Source: Paenibacillus periandrae
GTDB lineage: Bacteria > Bacillota > Bacilli > Paenibacillales > NBRC-103111
DNA: 64,000 nt
Reading direction: 5' to 3'
Assembly (NCBI RefSeq): GCF_022458865.1
Contig: NZ_JAJNMU010000036.1
Span: 1 to 64,000, forward strand
The notes beneath the pieces were generated by a model. The model was given only the letters and a program-made list of their open reading frames with translations, ran no database searches and was not told where the DNA came from. Within the stretch, counting starts at the first letter, position 1, and each line of letters begins with the position of its first letter. Shown one piece after another: positions 1-8,907 of this stretch. The translations under genes were made by a program, and so were the position numbers.

Positions 1-2
1 CT

Positions 3-68
3 TGTGGCACGATACGATTCTTCGGCAGCGGCATAAGCAAAGAAACCTCCATCAAAGTGGTTGCTTAA
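3..68 (+). CDS. 3' end of an unidentified gene cut by the window edge
   Basis: An open frame runs in from the left edge and stops at TAA 66-68; the last residues read GSGISKETSIKVVA. Too little remains to assign a family. It matters because a plus-strand gene ends only about 170 bp before praA, so no divergent regulator sits directly upstream of the intact pra operon. Confidence 0.35.
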   Translation, partial: CGTIRFFGSGISKETSIKVVA

Positions 69-130
69 TACTTCGACAGAAGTACATGGAAATCCTTGTT
101 AGTTAATTGGTCAATCGTAGAAAAAAATAT

Positions 131-181
131 ATTCAACTGTTGCATATAGCAGAATTAGTGTGTTGTTATAACAATCAGTTG
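131..181 (+). promoter_or_regulatory. Probable pra operon promoter with palindromic operator candidates
   Basis: A -35-like TTGCAT (140-145) lies 17 bp from a -10-like TTGTTA (163-168). The -10 is part of a perfect 12-bp palindrome TTGTTATAACAA (163-174), and an outer inverted repeat CAACTG (135-140) / CAGTTG (176-181) brackets the region. The element GTTGCATATA-N2-AGAA-N6-TGTTGT recurs at 61807-61836 in front of the decayed second pra operon, which supports function. An IclR-type repressor is known for the JJ-1b operon; that these palindromes are its sites is inference. Confidence 0.5.
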
Positions 182-240
182 GCATTAACATAAATGTAAG
201 TGTTTGTAATAAATAATCAGATGTACGAAGGAGGAAGTCT

Positions 241-1041
241 ATGTCGCTGGAAATGGTTTTGCTGGCTGCGCATGTTCCGAGTATTTGCCATGAAGCTAAG
301 GTGCCTGATTTTCAAACTGAATTGGTCAAGGGATTACGTTTGATGAAGGACACGATCAGGGAGAAGCAGACGGACGTCATTGTGCTGATGTCATGTCACT
401 TTCCCGGTACTTTTGTTCATTATGTCGATGCAACACCACGGCATACCGGTGTATTGACCGCTGTGGAGTGTCCCGACTTGATATCCGACGTACCTTATGA
501 CTATCCGGGAGATGAGGCTTTGGCTCTTGAGCTGGTTAAAGCTGGAAAGCAAGCGGGTATCCCCGCTGTGGAGGTTAATGAACCGACCCACATGTGGGAT
601 TATGGCACTGTGGTTCCGCTTCGCTACTTAGTACCTAACCAAGATATTCCCATTATCAGCTTATCGGTTTGCTGGGCATCCAGCCTTGAAGAGTCGTATC
701 AATGGGGGATTCAAATCGGGAACGTTCTTAGACAAAGCGGTAAACGCGCTGTTTTTATAAGCAGCGGAGCTTTATCCCATAACCTTGTTCGAGGACGCCA
801 TAACAAACCGTCCCTATCCGAGCAAGCTATGGATAACCAGTTCATTGAATACTTGATGAAGGGGCAGTATGGAGTCGCACGCGAAATGCTGAACCAGTAT
901 GCAAAGATTGCAGGAGTGGAGTCAGGTGGACGGCATTTAGCCGCATTGTTTGGTGTGCTGACACCGGAGCAGCGGGCCGAATTTTGGGGCTATGGACAAT
1001 CGTCAGGCAGTGCGAATGCCATCATTTCTTTCGTTTCTTAA
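241..1041 (+). CDS. praA: Protocatechuate 2,3-dioxygenase (class III extradiol dioxygenase)
   Basis: A 266-residue LigB-superfamily extradiol dioxygenase. It should open the protocatechuate ring between C2 and C3, giving 5-carboxy-2-hydroxymuconate-6-semialdehyde in the cytoplasm. Visible active-site residues: His11 and His53 (SCHFPGTF) as iron ligands, Asp119 in HMWDYGTVVPL, catalytic His180 (GALSHN), and Glu227 as the third ligand. The start follows GAAGGAGGAAG at good spacing. It is the first gene of an operon whose order A-B-E-G-F-D-C-H-I is that of Paenibacillus sp. JJ-1b. By sequence alone it could be a homoprotocatechuate or aminophenol dioxygenase; the co-transcribed carboxy-semialdehyde decarboxylase and 4-hydroxybenzoate hydroxylase point to protocatechuate. 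Confidence 0.9.
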   Translation: MSLEMVLLAAHVPSICHEAKVPDFQTELVKGLRLMKDTIREKQTDVIVLMSCHFPGTFVHYVDATPRHTGVLTAVECPDLISDVPYDYPGDEALALELVKAGKQAGIPAVEVNEPTHMWDYGTVVPLRYLVPNQDIPIISLSVCWASSLEESYQWGIQIGNVLRQSGKRAVFISSGALSHNLVRGRHNKPSLSEQAMDNQFIEYLMKGQYGVAREMLNQYAKIAGVESGGRHLAALFGVLTPEQRAEFWGYGQSSGSANAIISFVS

Positions 1042-1076
1042 ATAAAAAACAACCGATATTAAGGAGAACATACGCT

Positions 1077-2537
1077 ATGCAAAAGCAGGCATATCAACCG
1101 ATTGATTGTTTACATTTTATAGATGGTAAATTTGTACCTTCTCTGGATGAGAAGACGTTCGACAACATTAACCCTGCGACGGAGGAGAAGCTAGGGATAG
1201 TAGCGGAAGGCGGAGCGCCAGAAATTGACCTCGCAGTGAAGGCGGCGAAACGCGCACTGAACGGTCCATGGAAAAAGATGACGGCAAATGAACGCGTTGC
1301 TGTGCTTCGAAAAGTAGGCGATCTTATACTGGAGCGGAAGGATGAGCTCTCCACCCTGGAGTCGCTTGATACGGGTAAGCCGACTTGGTTGTCAGGTAGC
1401 ATCGATGTTCCGCGGTCAGCGTATAACTTTCATTTCTTTTCGGATTATATCCGCACAATCACAAACGAATCTACTCTAATGGACGATGTAGCCTTGAACT
1501 ACGCCATACGCCGCCCGGTCGGCGTCATAGGTCTGATCAACCCGTGGAATCTCCCGCTGCTCTTGTTGACGTGGAAATTGGCGCCTGCGCTAGCGGCTGG
1601 GAATACAATTGTGATGAAGCCGGCGGAGCTGACTCCGATGACAGCGACCATCCTTGCGGAAATTTGCCGCGATGCCGGTATTCCCGACGGAGTTGTGAAT
1701 CTGGTGCACGGCTTCGGACCACACTCGGCGGGTGCTGCGTTAACTGAGCATCCGGATGTTAATGCGATCAGCTTTACTGGGGAAACGACAACGGGCAAGG
1801 TGATTATGACGACAGCTGCAAAAACATTAAAGCGGTTGTCTTACGAGCTCGGCGGTAAAAATCCGAATGTCATCTTCTCTGATTCGAACTTGGACGAAGT
1901 GATCGAAACGACGATAAAATCGAGCTTTATCAATCAAGGCGAGGTGTGTTTATGCGGATCGAGAATTTATGTCGAGCGTCCGGCCTATGAAGCTTTCCTG
2001 GAAAAGTTTGTTGCCAAAACGAAGGAGCTTGTCATCGGCGATCCGTTCGATCCGAAGACAAAGGTCGGTGCTTTGATCAGCGAAGAGCATTATGAGCGTG
2101 TAACAGGCTACATCAAACTGGCCCTTGAAGAAGGCGGGACGATTGTCCAAGGAGGAAAACGTCCTGGCGGCTTGGATAAAGGATTTTATTTGGAGCCGAC
2201 GATCATCACAGGATTGGACCGCAAATGTCGTGTAGTCAATGAAGAAATTTTCGGACCGGTCGTTACAGTTATGCCTTTTGATACGGAAGAGGAAGTGCTT
2301 GACCAAGTTAACGATACACATTATGGATTAAGCGCATCTGTCTGGACCAATGATCTTCGCCGTGCTCACCGGGTAGCGGGTCAGATCGAAGCGGGTATTG
2401 TATGGGTAAACACTTGGTTTCTGCGAGACCTTCGGACCCCATTTGGTGGTATGAAGCAAAGTGGAATTGGTCGTGAGGGCGGCCTGCACAGCTTCGAATT
2501 TTACTCGGAATTGACTAATATTTGCATCAAACTTTAA
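1077..2537 (+). CDS. praB: 2-Hydroxymuconate-6-semialdehyde dehydrogenase
   Basis: A 486-residue aldehyde dehydrogenase oxidising 2-hydroxymuconate semialdehyde to 4-oxalocrotonate with NAD+. Glu257 (YELGGKNPN) is the general base and Cys291 (NQGEVCLCGS) the nucleophile; the cofactor loop reads SFTGETTTGK. The C-terminus (PFGGMKQSGIGREGG) is typical of the hydroxymuconic semialdehyde dehydrogenase clade. The frame is open further upstream into praA, but the ATG at 1077 follows AAGGAGAA and gives the normal N-terminus. Its last 35 codons have a counterpart at 61842-61946, all that remains of praB in the second operon. Confidence 0.92.
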   Translation: MQKQAYQPIDCLHFIDGKFVPSLDEKTFDNINPATEEKLGIVAEGGAPEIDLAVKAAKRALNGPWKKMTANERVAVLRKVGDLILERKDELSTLESLDTGKPTWLSGSIDVPRSAYNFHFFSDYIRTITNESTLMDDVALNYAIRRPVGVIGLINPWNLPLLLLTWKLAPALAAGNTIVMKPAELTPMTATILAEICRDAGIPDGVVNLVHGFGPHSAGAALTEHPDVNAISFTGETTTGKVIMTTAAKTLKRLSYELGGKNPNVIFSDSNLDEVIETTIKSSFINQGEVCLCGSRIYVERPAYEAFLEKFVAKTKELVIGDPFDPKTKVGALISEEHYERVTGYIKLALEEGGTIVQGGKRPGGLDKGFYLEPTIITGLDRKCRVVNEEIFGPVVTVMPFDTEEEVLDQVNDTHYGLSASVWTNDLRRAHRVAGQIEAGIVWVNTWFLRDLRTPFGGMKQSGIGREGGLHSFEFYSELTNICIKL

Positions 2538-2554
2538 GGATGGTGGGATTTATT

Positions 2555-3334
2555 ATGACGGTTATATGGGACAAATATGCGAACCATCTGGAGCAAGCTG
2601 CTGTTCAAGGCAAAGGGTTGGAGCCTCTAACAGCATTGGATCCGGAAATCACGGTTTACGATGCTTATCAAGTGCAGTTAATTAACATTGACAAAAAGGT
2701 AAAGGCCGGGAGCAGGATTGTAGGGAAAAAAATCGGCTTGACCTCTTTGGCTATGCAGCAACTGCTTATGGTAGACCAACCTGATTACGGTCATTTGCTG
2801 GACGATATGGTAGTTGAAAATGGTGGAGTGATTCCCTTTTGTCGCGTATTGCAGCCGCGTGTGGAAGCGGAAATTGCTTTTGTACTAAAGAAGGATTTGA
2901 TTGGCCCCAAGGTCTCGGCATTGGATGTACTGATGGCGACGGATTATGTGCTACCGGCATTGGAAATCGTGGACAGCCGAGTGGCGGATTGGAAAATCAA
3001 GCTTCAAGACACCGTTGCGGATAATGCTTCCTCTGGTCTATATGTCCTTGGTGGTAAACCGGTGAAGCCCGATGCAGTTGACCTCTCATTGGTGGGGATG
3101 GCGCTGTACAAGAATGGTGAGATCATGAATACCGGAGTTGGTGCTGCTGCGCTTGGCGATCCGGCGGCTTGTGTAGCGTGGCTAGCCAATAAGCTGTTTG
3201 AGTTTGGGATCATGCTCAAAGCTGGGGAAGTAATTTTGTCAGGGGCGCTGTCGGCCGCGGTGCAAGCTAAGCCGGGCGATAAGTACCGGGCACGTATCGC
3301 GCATCTGGGTGAAGTCAGCGTTAGCTTTGAATAA
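2555..3334 (+). CDS. praE: 2-Hydroxypenta-2,4-dienoate hydratase
   Basis: A 259-residue member of the hydratase/decarboxylase family (MhpD/DmpE/DmpH). It should hydrate 2-hydroxypenta-2,4-dienoate to 4-hydroxy-2-oxovalerate. Family features include GSRIVGKKIGLTS, the metal-ligand stretch KVEAEIAF-like (RVEAEIAFVL) and the D-N-A-S-S segment (VADNASSG). The ATG at 2555 was preferred over the more upstream start because it follows AAGGATGGTGGG and gives the family's usual N-terminus. praD at 5380 is a paralogue; the two functions are assigned from operon position, since hydratase and decarboxylase are hard to separate by sequence. A diverged copy with an internal stop lies at 61971. Confidence 0.85.
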   Translation: MTVIWDKYANHLEQAAVQGKGLEPLTALDPEITVYDAYQVQLINIDKKVKAGSRIVGKKIGLTSLAMQQLLMVDQPDYGHLLDDMVVENGGVIPFCRVLQPRVEAEIAFVLKKDLIGPKVSALDVLMATDYVLPALEIVDSRVADWKIKLQDTVADNASSGLYVLGGKPVKPDAVDLSLVGMALYKNGEIMNTGVGAAALGDPAACVAWLANKLFEFGIMLKAGEVILSGALSAAVQAKPGDKYRARIAHLGEVSVSFE

Positions 3335-3369
3335 GAGAAACGACCAATGATGAAAGGGTGGTACTTTCC

Positions 3370-4275
3370 ATGTCTAAAGTAAAAGTCGCAGTGCTTGGAT
3401 CTGGCAACATAGGCACGGATTTGATGTATAAATTACGGCGCTCCAACGTATTGGAAATGACGACAATGATTGGTATTGATCCGAATTCAGAAGGATTGGC
3501 TAGAGCTAGAGAGCTTGGTTATTGCACCGTCGATTCCGGCTTGCCCGGATTTCTGGAGCAACATGCGGACCAGGCGGATATTGTTTTCGACGCAACCTCC
3601 GCTAAGGCACACATTCGGCATGCTAAAGCGTTGAGAGAAGTGGGGATGCTGGCATTGGATCTAACACCAGCTGCTGTCGGCTCGCTGGTAGTACCGACGG
3701 TCAACATAAACGAGCATCTTGATAGGGATAACATTAACTTAGTTACCTGCGGTGGTCAAGCGACCATTCCGATCGTGCATGCCGTGAATCGAATCAGTCC
3801 TGTCTTGTACGCTGAGATCGTTGCCACCATTTCAAGCAAAAGCGCCGGGCCGGGTACGCGGGCAAATATTGACGAATTTACAGAGACGACGGCTCGTGGT
3901 CTTGAGACAATAGGCGGGGCTAAGGCAGGCAAAGCTATCATCATATTAAACCCGGCTGAGCCACCGATTTTGATGAGAGACACGGTTTATGCTTTGGTTG
4001 ACCCTGAACGGATGGACGAAGAGGCGATCCGCTGGTCTATCCTCGGGATGGTGGAAGCGATCCGTTCGTACGTGCCAGGTTATAGACTTCGGACGGAGCC
4101 GATCTTTGACGGGAATAAGGTCACGGTTTTCCTGGAAGTAGAAGGAGCGGGAGACTACTTACCCAAGTATTCCGGAAACCTCGATATTATGACTTCTGCA
4201 GCAGTAAAGGTTGCCGAGGAATTTGCAGCGCACCATCTGTTGAAAGCGACAGATACTGAGACCGTTCAAGACTAA
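3370..4275 (+). CDS. praG: Acetaldehyde dehydrogenase, acylating
   Basis: A 301-residue DmpF/BphJ/MhpF-type enzyme that turns acetaldehyde into acetyl-CoA with NAD+ and CoA, normally while complexed with the aldolase encoded next. It has an N-terminal Rossmann motif (VLGSGNIGTDL, residues 8-18), catalytic Cys127 in LVTCGGQATIP, and the SSKSAGPGTRANIDEFT segment that contacts the aldolase and cofactor in the family. The ATG at 3370 is preceded by AAAGGGTGG. A disrupted homologue lies at 62771-63685. Confidence 0.92.
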   Translation: MSKVKVAVLGSGNIGTDLMYKLRRSNVLEMTTMIGIDPNSEGLARARELGYCTVDSGLPGFLEQHADQADIVFDATSAKAHIRHAKALREVGMLALDLTPAAVGSLVVPTVNINEHLDRDNINLVTCGGQATIPIVHAVNRISPVLYAEIVATISSKSAGPGTRANIDEFTETTARGLETIGGAKAGKAIIILNPAEPPILMRDTVYALVDPERMDEEAIRWSILGMVEAIRSYVPGYRLRTEPIFDGNKVTVFLEVEGAGDYLPKYSGNLDIMTSAAVKVAEEFAAHHLLKATDTETVQD

Positions 4276-4329
4276 GACTATGATTACGTCGTTGACTACT
4301 TATGAAAGTCCTTAGGAGGAGATTTCTCA

Positions 4330-5352
4330 ATGGCCATGGAAAGAGATGTGTTGATTACGGAAGTTGCCCTGCGGGATGGCAGTCACGCTATTGCGCATCA
4401 ATATACGGTTGAGCAAGTAGAGAAGGTAACCAAAGCGTTAGGCGAAGCGGGTGTTCCTTACATTGAGGTCTCGCACGGAGACGGTCTTGGCGGGTCCTCC
4501 TTGCAATACGGATTGTCCCTGACCAACGAAATGGAATTGATTGAAGCGGCGGTATCGGTCAGCGGTAATTCGAAGATAGCGGTGCTTGTGCTTCCCGGTA
4601 TCGGCACAATTCACCAAATGAAGGAAGCGGCTGGCTTAGGTGTCAAGATGGCGAGAATCGGCACGCATGTGACGGAAGCAGATGTAGCTGCACAGCATTT
4701 ATCCAAAGCGAAGGATATGGGGCTCGAAACGGTCGGTTTTCTTATGATGTCTCATATGGCTCCTGTAGAGAAGCTGGTTGAACAGGCAAAGCTTATGGAA
4801 GGCTATGGCGCTGACAGCGTCTATTTGTTTGATTCCGCGGGGGCATTGCTTCCGCATCAGGTCAAGGAACGAGTCCGAGCCCTGCGTCAAAGTCTGCAGG
4901 TCAACATTGGCTTCCACGGCCATAATAATCTTTCCTTGGCGATGGCGAATACCCTTGCAGCTATTGAAGAAGGCGCTACCCGAATTGATGGCAGCATCCG
5001 GTGCCTGGGTGCGGGAGCCGGCAATACGCAGACAGAAGTGCTGGTAGCGGTTCTGGAGCAAATGGGAATTCGTACCGGCATCGATCTTTATACCATTATG
5101 GACACGGCGGAAGAGATTATCGCCCCTCTGCTGCTGGTGCCGCAGGAAATTACAAGAGATAATCTGGTACTCGGCTACGCAGGGGTTTACTCCAGCTTCC
5201 TCCTTCATGCGCAGCGGGCGGCCAAAAGGTTTAACATGGATTCACGTGATATTTTGATTGAGCTGGGGGCTCGTAAGGTAGTAGGCGGTCAAGAAGATAT
5301 GATCGTAGATGTAGCGGCAGAACTTGCGAAGCAAATTAAAGTGCAAACTTAA
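4330..5352 (+). CDS. praF: 4-Hydroxy-2-oxovalerate aldolase
   Basis: A 340-residue DmpG-type class II aldolase cleaving 4-hydroxy-2-oxovalerate to pyruvate and acetaldehyde; the acetaldehyde is channelled to PraG. The N-terminus holds the HMGL-type LRDGSHA motif (Arg-Asp pair), and GFHGHNN supplies the metal-binding His-x-His; the C-terminal DmpG communication domain follows. AGGAGGAGAT lies just upstream. Start could be either of two ATGs six bases apart. A second, partial copy begins at 63682. Confidence 0.93.
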   Translation: MAMERDVLITEVALRDGSHAIAHQYTVEQVEKVTKALGEAGVPYIEVSHGDGLGGSSLQYGLSLTNEMELIEAAVSVSGNSKIAVLVLPGIGTIHQMKEAAGLGVKMARIGTHVTEADVAAQHLSKAKDMGLETVGFLMMSHMAPVEKLVEQAKLMEGYGADSVYLFDSAGALLPHQVKERVRALRQSLQVNIGFHGHNNLSLAMANTLAAIEEGATRIDGSIRCLGAGAGNTQTEVLVAVLEQMGIRTGIDLYTIMDTAEEIIAPLLLVPQEITRDNLVLGYAGVYSSFLLHAQRAAKRFNMDSRDILIELGARKVVGGQEDMIVDVAAELAKQIKVQT

Positions 5353-5379
5353 TTTTATACAGGGGAGGTATATTAAACG

Positions 5380-6162
5380 GTGGATAAAGTTATAATCAAG
5401 GATTTGGCTCGTTTTCTGGCTGACGCGGAAGTAGAGAAAAGAGAGGTCTTGAAGATTACCAATGATCATCCCGAGCTGACTGTTGAGAAAGCTTACGAGA
5501 TTCAAGAGCAGCTGGTGCAGCTGAAGCTGGAGGAGGGCTACCAAATTGTTGGTCCTAAGATGGGTTTCACCAGTCAGGCTAAAATGAAGCAAATGAACGT
5601 AAACGAGCCGATTTATGGATACATTTTTGATTATATGGTCGTAAACGGTCAAGAAATATCGATGCAGGATTTCATTCATCCGAAGGTTGAAGCAGAGGTT
5701 GCGTTTATTTTGGGTAAAGATATTGAAGGGCCCGGTATGACCGGTGCACAAGTGCTAGCGGCAACGGAATATGTTGTACCTGCGCTTGAAATCATCGACA
5801 GCCGCTATGAAAATTTCAATTTTACATTGCCGGATGTTATTGCCGATAATGCTTCTTCCTCGAAGGTTGTGTTCGGAAGTCGAATCAAACGCCCTGACGA
5901 ATTAGAGCTTGATTTGCTAGGCGTGACCTTAAGCATCAATGGGCAAATAAAGGATTTAGGCGCAGGGGCTGCTGTTGTCGGCCACCCTGCCAATTCCGTA
6001 GCAATGCTCGCAAATATGCTGGCAAGAAAGGGCCTCAAGCTGAAGGCGGGTCAAATTATTTTAACGGGCGGTATTACCGGTGCGGTTGTGTTAAATGTCG
6101 GCGATTCCGTATCAGCGAAGTTTGACGGCTTCGGCACAGTTGATTTTCAAGTAAAAGAATAA
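5380..6162 (+). CDS. praD: 4-Oxalocrotonate decarboxylase
   Basis: A 260-residue paralogue of PraE in the hydratase/decarboxylase family. In the operon logic it decarboxylates the keto form of 4-oxalocrotonate to 2-hydroxypenta-2,4-dienoate, coupled in this family to the hydratase. Shared features are GPKMGFTS, KVEAEVAFILG and IADNASSS. Translation starts at GTG 5380 behind AGGGGAGGT (5361-5369). It precedes praC by 31 bp. Assignment as D rather than E rests on matching the JJ-1b order. Confidence 0.83.
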   Translation: MDKVIIKDLARFLADAEVEKREVLKITNDHPELTVEKAYEIQEQLVQLKLEEGYQIVGPKMGFTSQAKMKQMNVNEPIYGYIFDYMVVNGQEISMQDFIHPKVEAEVAFILGKDIEGPGMTGAQVLAATEYVVPALEIIDSRYENFNFTLPDVIADNASSSKVVFGSRIKRPDELELDLLGVTLSINGQIKDLGAGAAVVGHPANSVAMLANMLARKGLKLKAGQIILTGGITGAVVLNVGDSVSAKFDGFGTVDFQVKE

Positions 6163-6193
6163 ACTCTAATCTAGGAAAGGATGGTCATTTCAC

Positions 6194-6388
6194 ATGCCTA
6201 TCGTAAACATTGAAATTATGGAAGGCAGAACGCCGGCAAAAATAAAAAATCTGATTGCGCGCGTAACGGATACGGTATCGGAGGAACTAGACTCTCCCAA
6301 GGATCGGATTCGCGTACTGGTAACCGAAGTTCCGAAGACGCATTGGGGGATCGGAGGCGTTCCCGCTTCCGATATTCCAAACCGCTAG
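6194..6388 (+). CDS. praC: 4-Oxalocrotonate tautomerase
   Basis: A 64-residue tautomerase of the 4-OT family. After removal of Met the protein begins with the catalytic amino-terminal proline (PIVNIEIMEGR), followed by the conserved Arg of MEGR, the Arg-x-Arg of DRIRVLV, and the HWGIGG turn. It converts the enol of 4-oxalocrotonate to the keto form used by PraD, as a small cytoplasmic oligomer. AGGAAAGGATGG precedes the start. Confidence 0.93.
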   Translation: MPIVNIEIMEGRTPAKIKNLIARVTDTVSEELDSPKDRIRVLVTEVPKTHWGIGGVPASDIPNR

Positions 6389-6421
6389 TATTATCAAATC
6401 AACATCCATGGGGGTCGTTTC

Positions 6422-7387
6422 ATGTACGATGTGCATACGCATTTTATCCCTCCTGAAGTGATAGGATGGCTTCAAGAGAATCAAGCGGTCATTAACGCCA
6501 AGTGGATCACGAAGGATTCGAACAAGGCCGAGTTTTTGAGTGTCAACGGAAATTGGGAGTTTGAACTGAAGGAAGCGTTTGTGAATCCGCAGCTTTATCT
6601 GGAAGAGCAAGGGAAACAGGGGGTCATTCACTCCTTGATTTCCCCCATCCCCCAGTTATTTCTGTATGAGTTTCCAACGGATATCACCAAGGAGCTCGCT
6701 TCGGTATATAACGACAGCTTGGCCGGATGGGTCAAACAAAACGATACCCGAATTTCCGGATTGGCTACTTTGCCGATGAATGACCTGGAAGCTGCATCCT
6801 CCGAATTGGATCGGGTGATGGACCGTGGTCTCAAAGGTGCTATCGTCGCTTCTTCTTGGTCGGGTCAACTGTTAAGCGAGGATCGGTTTATCCCATTCTG
6901 GGAAACGGCTAACAGGCGAAAGGCCATCATTTTCATTCATCCGTTGCTATGCACCGATCCGCGGCTAAGCAAGCGTATGATGCCCAATCTTATCGGCGTA
7001 CCTTGGGAAACAACAATATGTGCCACGGATTTACTGCTGAGCGGAATGTTGGAGCGATATCCGGACGTCAAAATTCTGCTTGCACACGGCGGAGGGTTTC
7101 TGCCTTATCAGATCGGCCGAATGAATAAAGGGTATGAGAAATGGAATCTTACATTTTCACACTTAAAGGAAACGCCTCTGGAGCTTGCTAAGCGGTTTTG
7201 GTACGATACGGTGCTTTGGAATACGGATGCTTTGAGCTACTTAGTTGATTTGGTAGGGGAAGACCGCGTCGTACAAGGGTCGGACTTTCCGTTTGATTTA
7301 TGTGAGTGGCCACCGGCTATTAATGGGGATCGAGGTTTTCAATCTTTAATGCTTACGATGCAAAATTTCATTACGGAAAGTTCTTAG
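6422..7387 (+). CDS. praH: 5-Carboxy-2-hydroxymuconate-6-semialdehyde decarboxylase
   Basis: A 321-residue amidohydrolase-2 (ACMSD-like) metal-dependent decarboxylase. It should remove the carboxylate of the PraA product, producing 2-hydroxymuconate-6-semialdehyde for PraB. Metal and catalytic residues fit the family: His5 and His7 (HTHFIPP), His173 (IFIHPLL), His222 (LAHGGG) and Asp288 (QGSDFP). It starts 33 bp after praC behind GGGGGTCG. Its presence, which a homoprotocatechuate pathway would not need, is a key reason for calling the operon pra. Confidence 0.88.
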   Translation: MYDVHTHFIPPEVIGWLQENQAVINAKWITKDSNKAEFLSVNGNWEFELKEAFVNPQLYLEEQGKQGVIHSLISPIPQLFLYEFPTDITKELASVYNDSLAGWVKQNDTRISGLATLPMNDLEAASSELDRVMDRGLKGAIVASSWSGQLLSEDRFIPFWETANRRKAIIFIHPLLCTDPRLSKRMMPNLIGVPWETTICATDLLLSGMLERYPDVKILLAHGGGFLPYQIGRMNKGYEKWNLTFSHLKETPLELAKRFWYDTVLWNTDALSYLVDLVGEDRVVQGSDFPFDLCEWPPAINGDRGFQSLMLTMQNFITESS

Positions 7388-7398
7388 GAGGACAAACC

Positions 7399-8583
7399 AT
7401 GCGAACACAGGTAGGAATTATCGGAGCAGGACCAGCTGGATTATTGCTTTCTCATCTTCTTTATCTTCAAGGGATCGACTCCATCATTATAGAAAGCCGG
7501 ACACGGGAAGAAATCGAAGGAACGATACGTGCAGGCGTACTGGAGCAAGGTACAGTAGATCTGATGAATCAAATGGGCGTTGGAGCCCGCTTGATGAAGG
7601 AGGGCCTTTTCCATGAGGGAATCGAGCTTCGCTTTAACGGCATAGGTCATCGGATAAATATGCATGAGCTGACCGGGGGTAAGCATGTAACGGTGTATCC
7701 GCAGCATGAAGTCATTAAAGATTTGGTCGAAGCGAGGCTCAAGACAGGGGGACAAATTCACTTTCATGTCGGAGACGTCAGTCTTCACGATGTGGATACG
7801 GCTTCGCCCAAGATCCGTTTCCGCTGGGACAAGGAGGGTGACATACAGGAGATTGTGTGTGATTATATTGCAGGCTGTGACGGTTTTCACGGACCTAGCC
7901 GCCCGGCAATTCCGCAGTCAGTCCGCAAGGAATATCAGAAGATATATCCCTTCGGCTGGCTTGGAATCCTTACGGAAGCGCCACCATCTGCACCAGAGCT
8001 TATTTATGCGAATCATGACCGGGGGTTTGCGCTATTAAGCACACGGAATCCGCAGGTTCAGCGCCTCTATATTCAAGTCGACGCTGCCGATAACATCGTC
8101 AATTGGTCGGACGACCGCATTTGGACTGAGCTGCATACCCGATTAGAGTCCAAGGATGGGTTTAAGCTTATAGAAGGACCTATATTCCAAAAAGGTATCA
8201 TTTCCATGAAAAGCTTTGTTTGCGATCCGATGCAGTATGGCAGGCTTTTTCTAGCCGGGGATGCCGCACATATTGTACCGCCGACTGGGGCAAAAGGCTT
8301 AAATCTGGCAGCAGCCGACGTTCAGGTGCTTGCCCGGGGTCTGGAAGCCTTTTATAAAACCGGGAAGACCGAAATGTTGGAGAGGTATACGGAAGTTTGT
8401 TTGAGGCGCGTTTGGAAAGCCGAGCGTTTCTCATGGTTTATGACGACGATGTTACACCGCAACCATCAGCACACGCCTTTCGAGCACCGCATTCAGCTTG
8501 CTGAACTGGACTATGTAACGTCTTCACGGGCGGCATCGATAAGTCTGGCCGAAAATTATGTTGGACTTCCTATGGAGTTTTGA
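7399..8583 (+). CDS. praI: 4-Hydroxybenzoate 3-monooxygenase
   Basis: A 394-residue single-component flavoprotein hydroxylase, the same length as the classical Pseudomonas PobA. It hydroxylates 4-hydroxybenzoate to protocatechuate. FAD motifs are GAGPAG (10-15), the CDGFHGPSR segment (DG motif) and LFLAGDAAHIVPPTGAKG (GD motif); the C-terminal ENYVGLP is a PobA signature. The segment RTREEIEG, where PobA proteins bind the NAD(P)H 2'-phosphate, differs from the NADPH-specific form, so coenzyme preference may be relaxed; that is inference. It is the last gene of the operon, starting at an ATG with AGGAGGAC immediately upstream. Confidence 0.94.
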   Translation: MRTQVGIIGAGPAGLLLSHLLYLQGIDSIIIESRTREEIEGTIRAGVLEQGTVDLMNQMGVGARLMKEGLFHEGIELRFNGIGHRINMHELTGGKHVTVYPQHEVIKDLVEARLKTGGQIHFHVGDVSLHDVDTASPKIRFRWDKEGDIQEIVCDYIAGCDGFHGPSRPAIPQSVRKEYQKIYPFGWLGILTEAPPSAPELIYANHDRGFALLSTRNPQVQRLYIQVDAADNIVNWSDDRIWTELHTRLESKDGFKLIEGPIFQKGIISMKSFVCDPMQYGRLFLAGDAAHIVPPTGAKGLNLAAADVQVLARGLEAFYKTGKTEMLERYTEVCLRRVWKAERFSWFMTTMLHRNHQHTPFEHRIQLAELDYVTSSRAASISLAENYVGLPMEF

Positions 8584-8870
8584 GGAAGTAATCATTCATG
8601 ATAAAAAGAACGCTTAATCTCAAGCTGGTCCAATGCTTATAGGAAAAAATGGCTCAAGGCTTATTCTCGCAGTAATGACAAATTTTCTTGGATAAGTCCA
8701 TTCGTATCAGGTATTTGATTCGCATAATTGACGAAGATACCATCCGAGTAAGGCGAGCCTTCGGAAACAGACTGTGACGAATATCATTAACGAGCTCCTT
8801 GCATTGTCGAAGAAGCGGTAATGACCAAACCAGGGGTCGGGCGTAAGCCACGTGAAGAAAGATGAGCTGA
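8584..8870. other. Non-coding stretch after praI
   Basis: No convincing gene was found. It may be a degraded sequence between the end of praI and its terminator. Confidence 0.5.
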
Positions 8871-8907
8871 CGGTACACCTTCGTTTGGAGAGGTGTACCG
8901 TTTTTTT
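8871..8907 (+). terminator. Strong intrinsic terminator of the pra operon
   Basis: CGGTACACCT (8871-8880) and AGGTGTACCG (8891-8900) form a perfect 10-bp stem with a 10-nt loop, followed directly by seven T. It lies about 290 bp after praI; no other plus-strand gene ends before it. Confidence 0.85.

Noticed and set aside
4699..5208. Long antisense open frame opposite praF (and similar ones opposite praB, praG, the SDR genes and glycosidases)
   Set aside because: They lie wholly inside well-supported genes, lack ribosome sites and resemble no family; they are shadows of codon bias.
241..8583. Homoprotocatechuate or 2-aminophenol meta-cleavage operon
   Set aside because: The 4-hydroxybenzoate hydroxylase and the ACMSD-like decarboxylase, plus the exact JJ-1b gene order, favour the protocatechuate 2,3-pathway.
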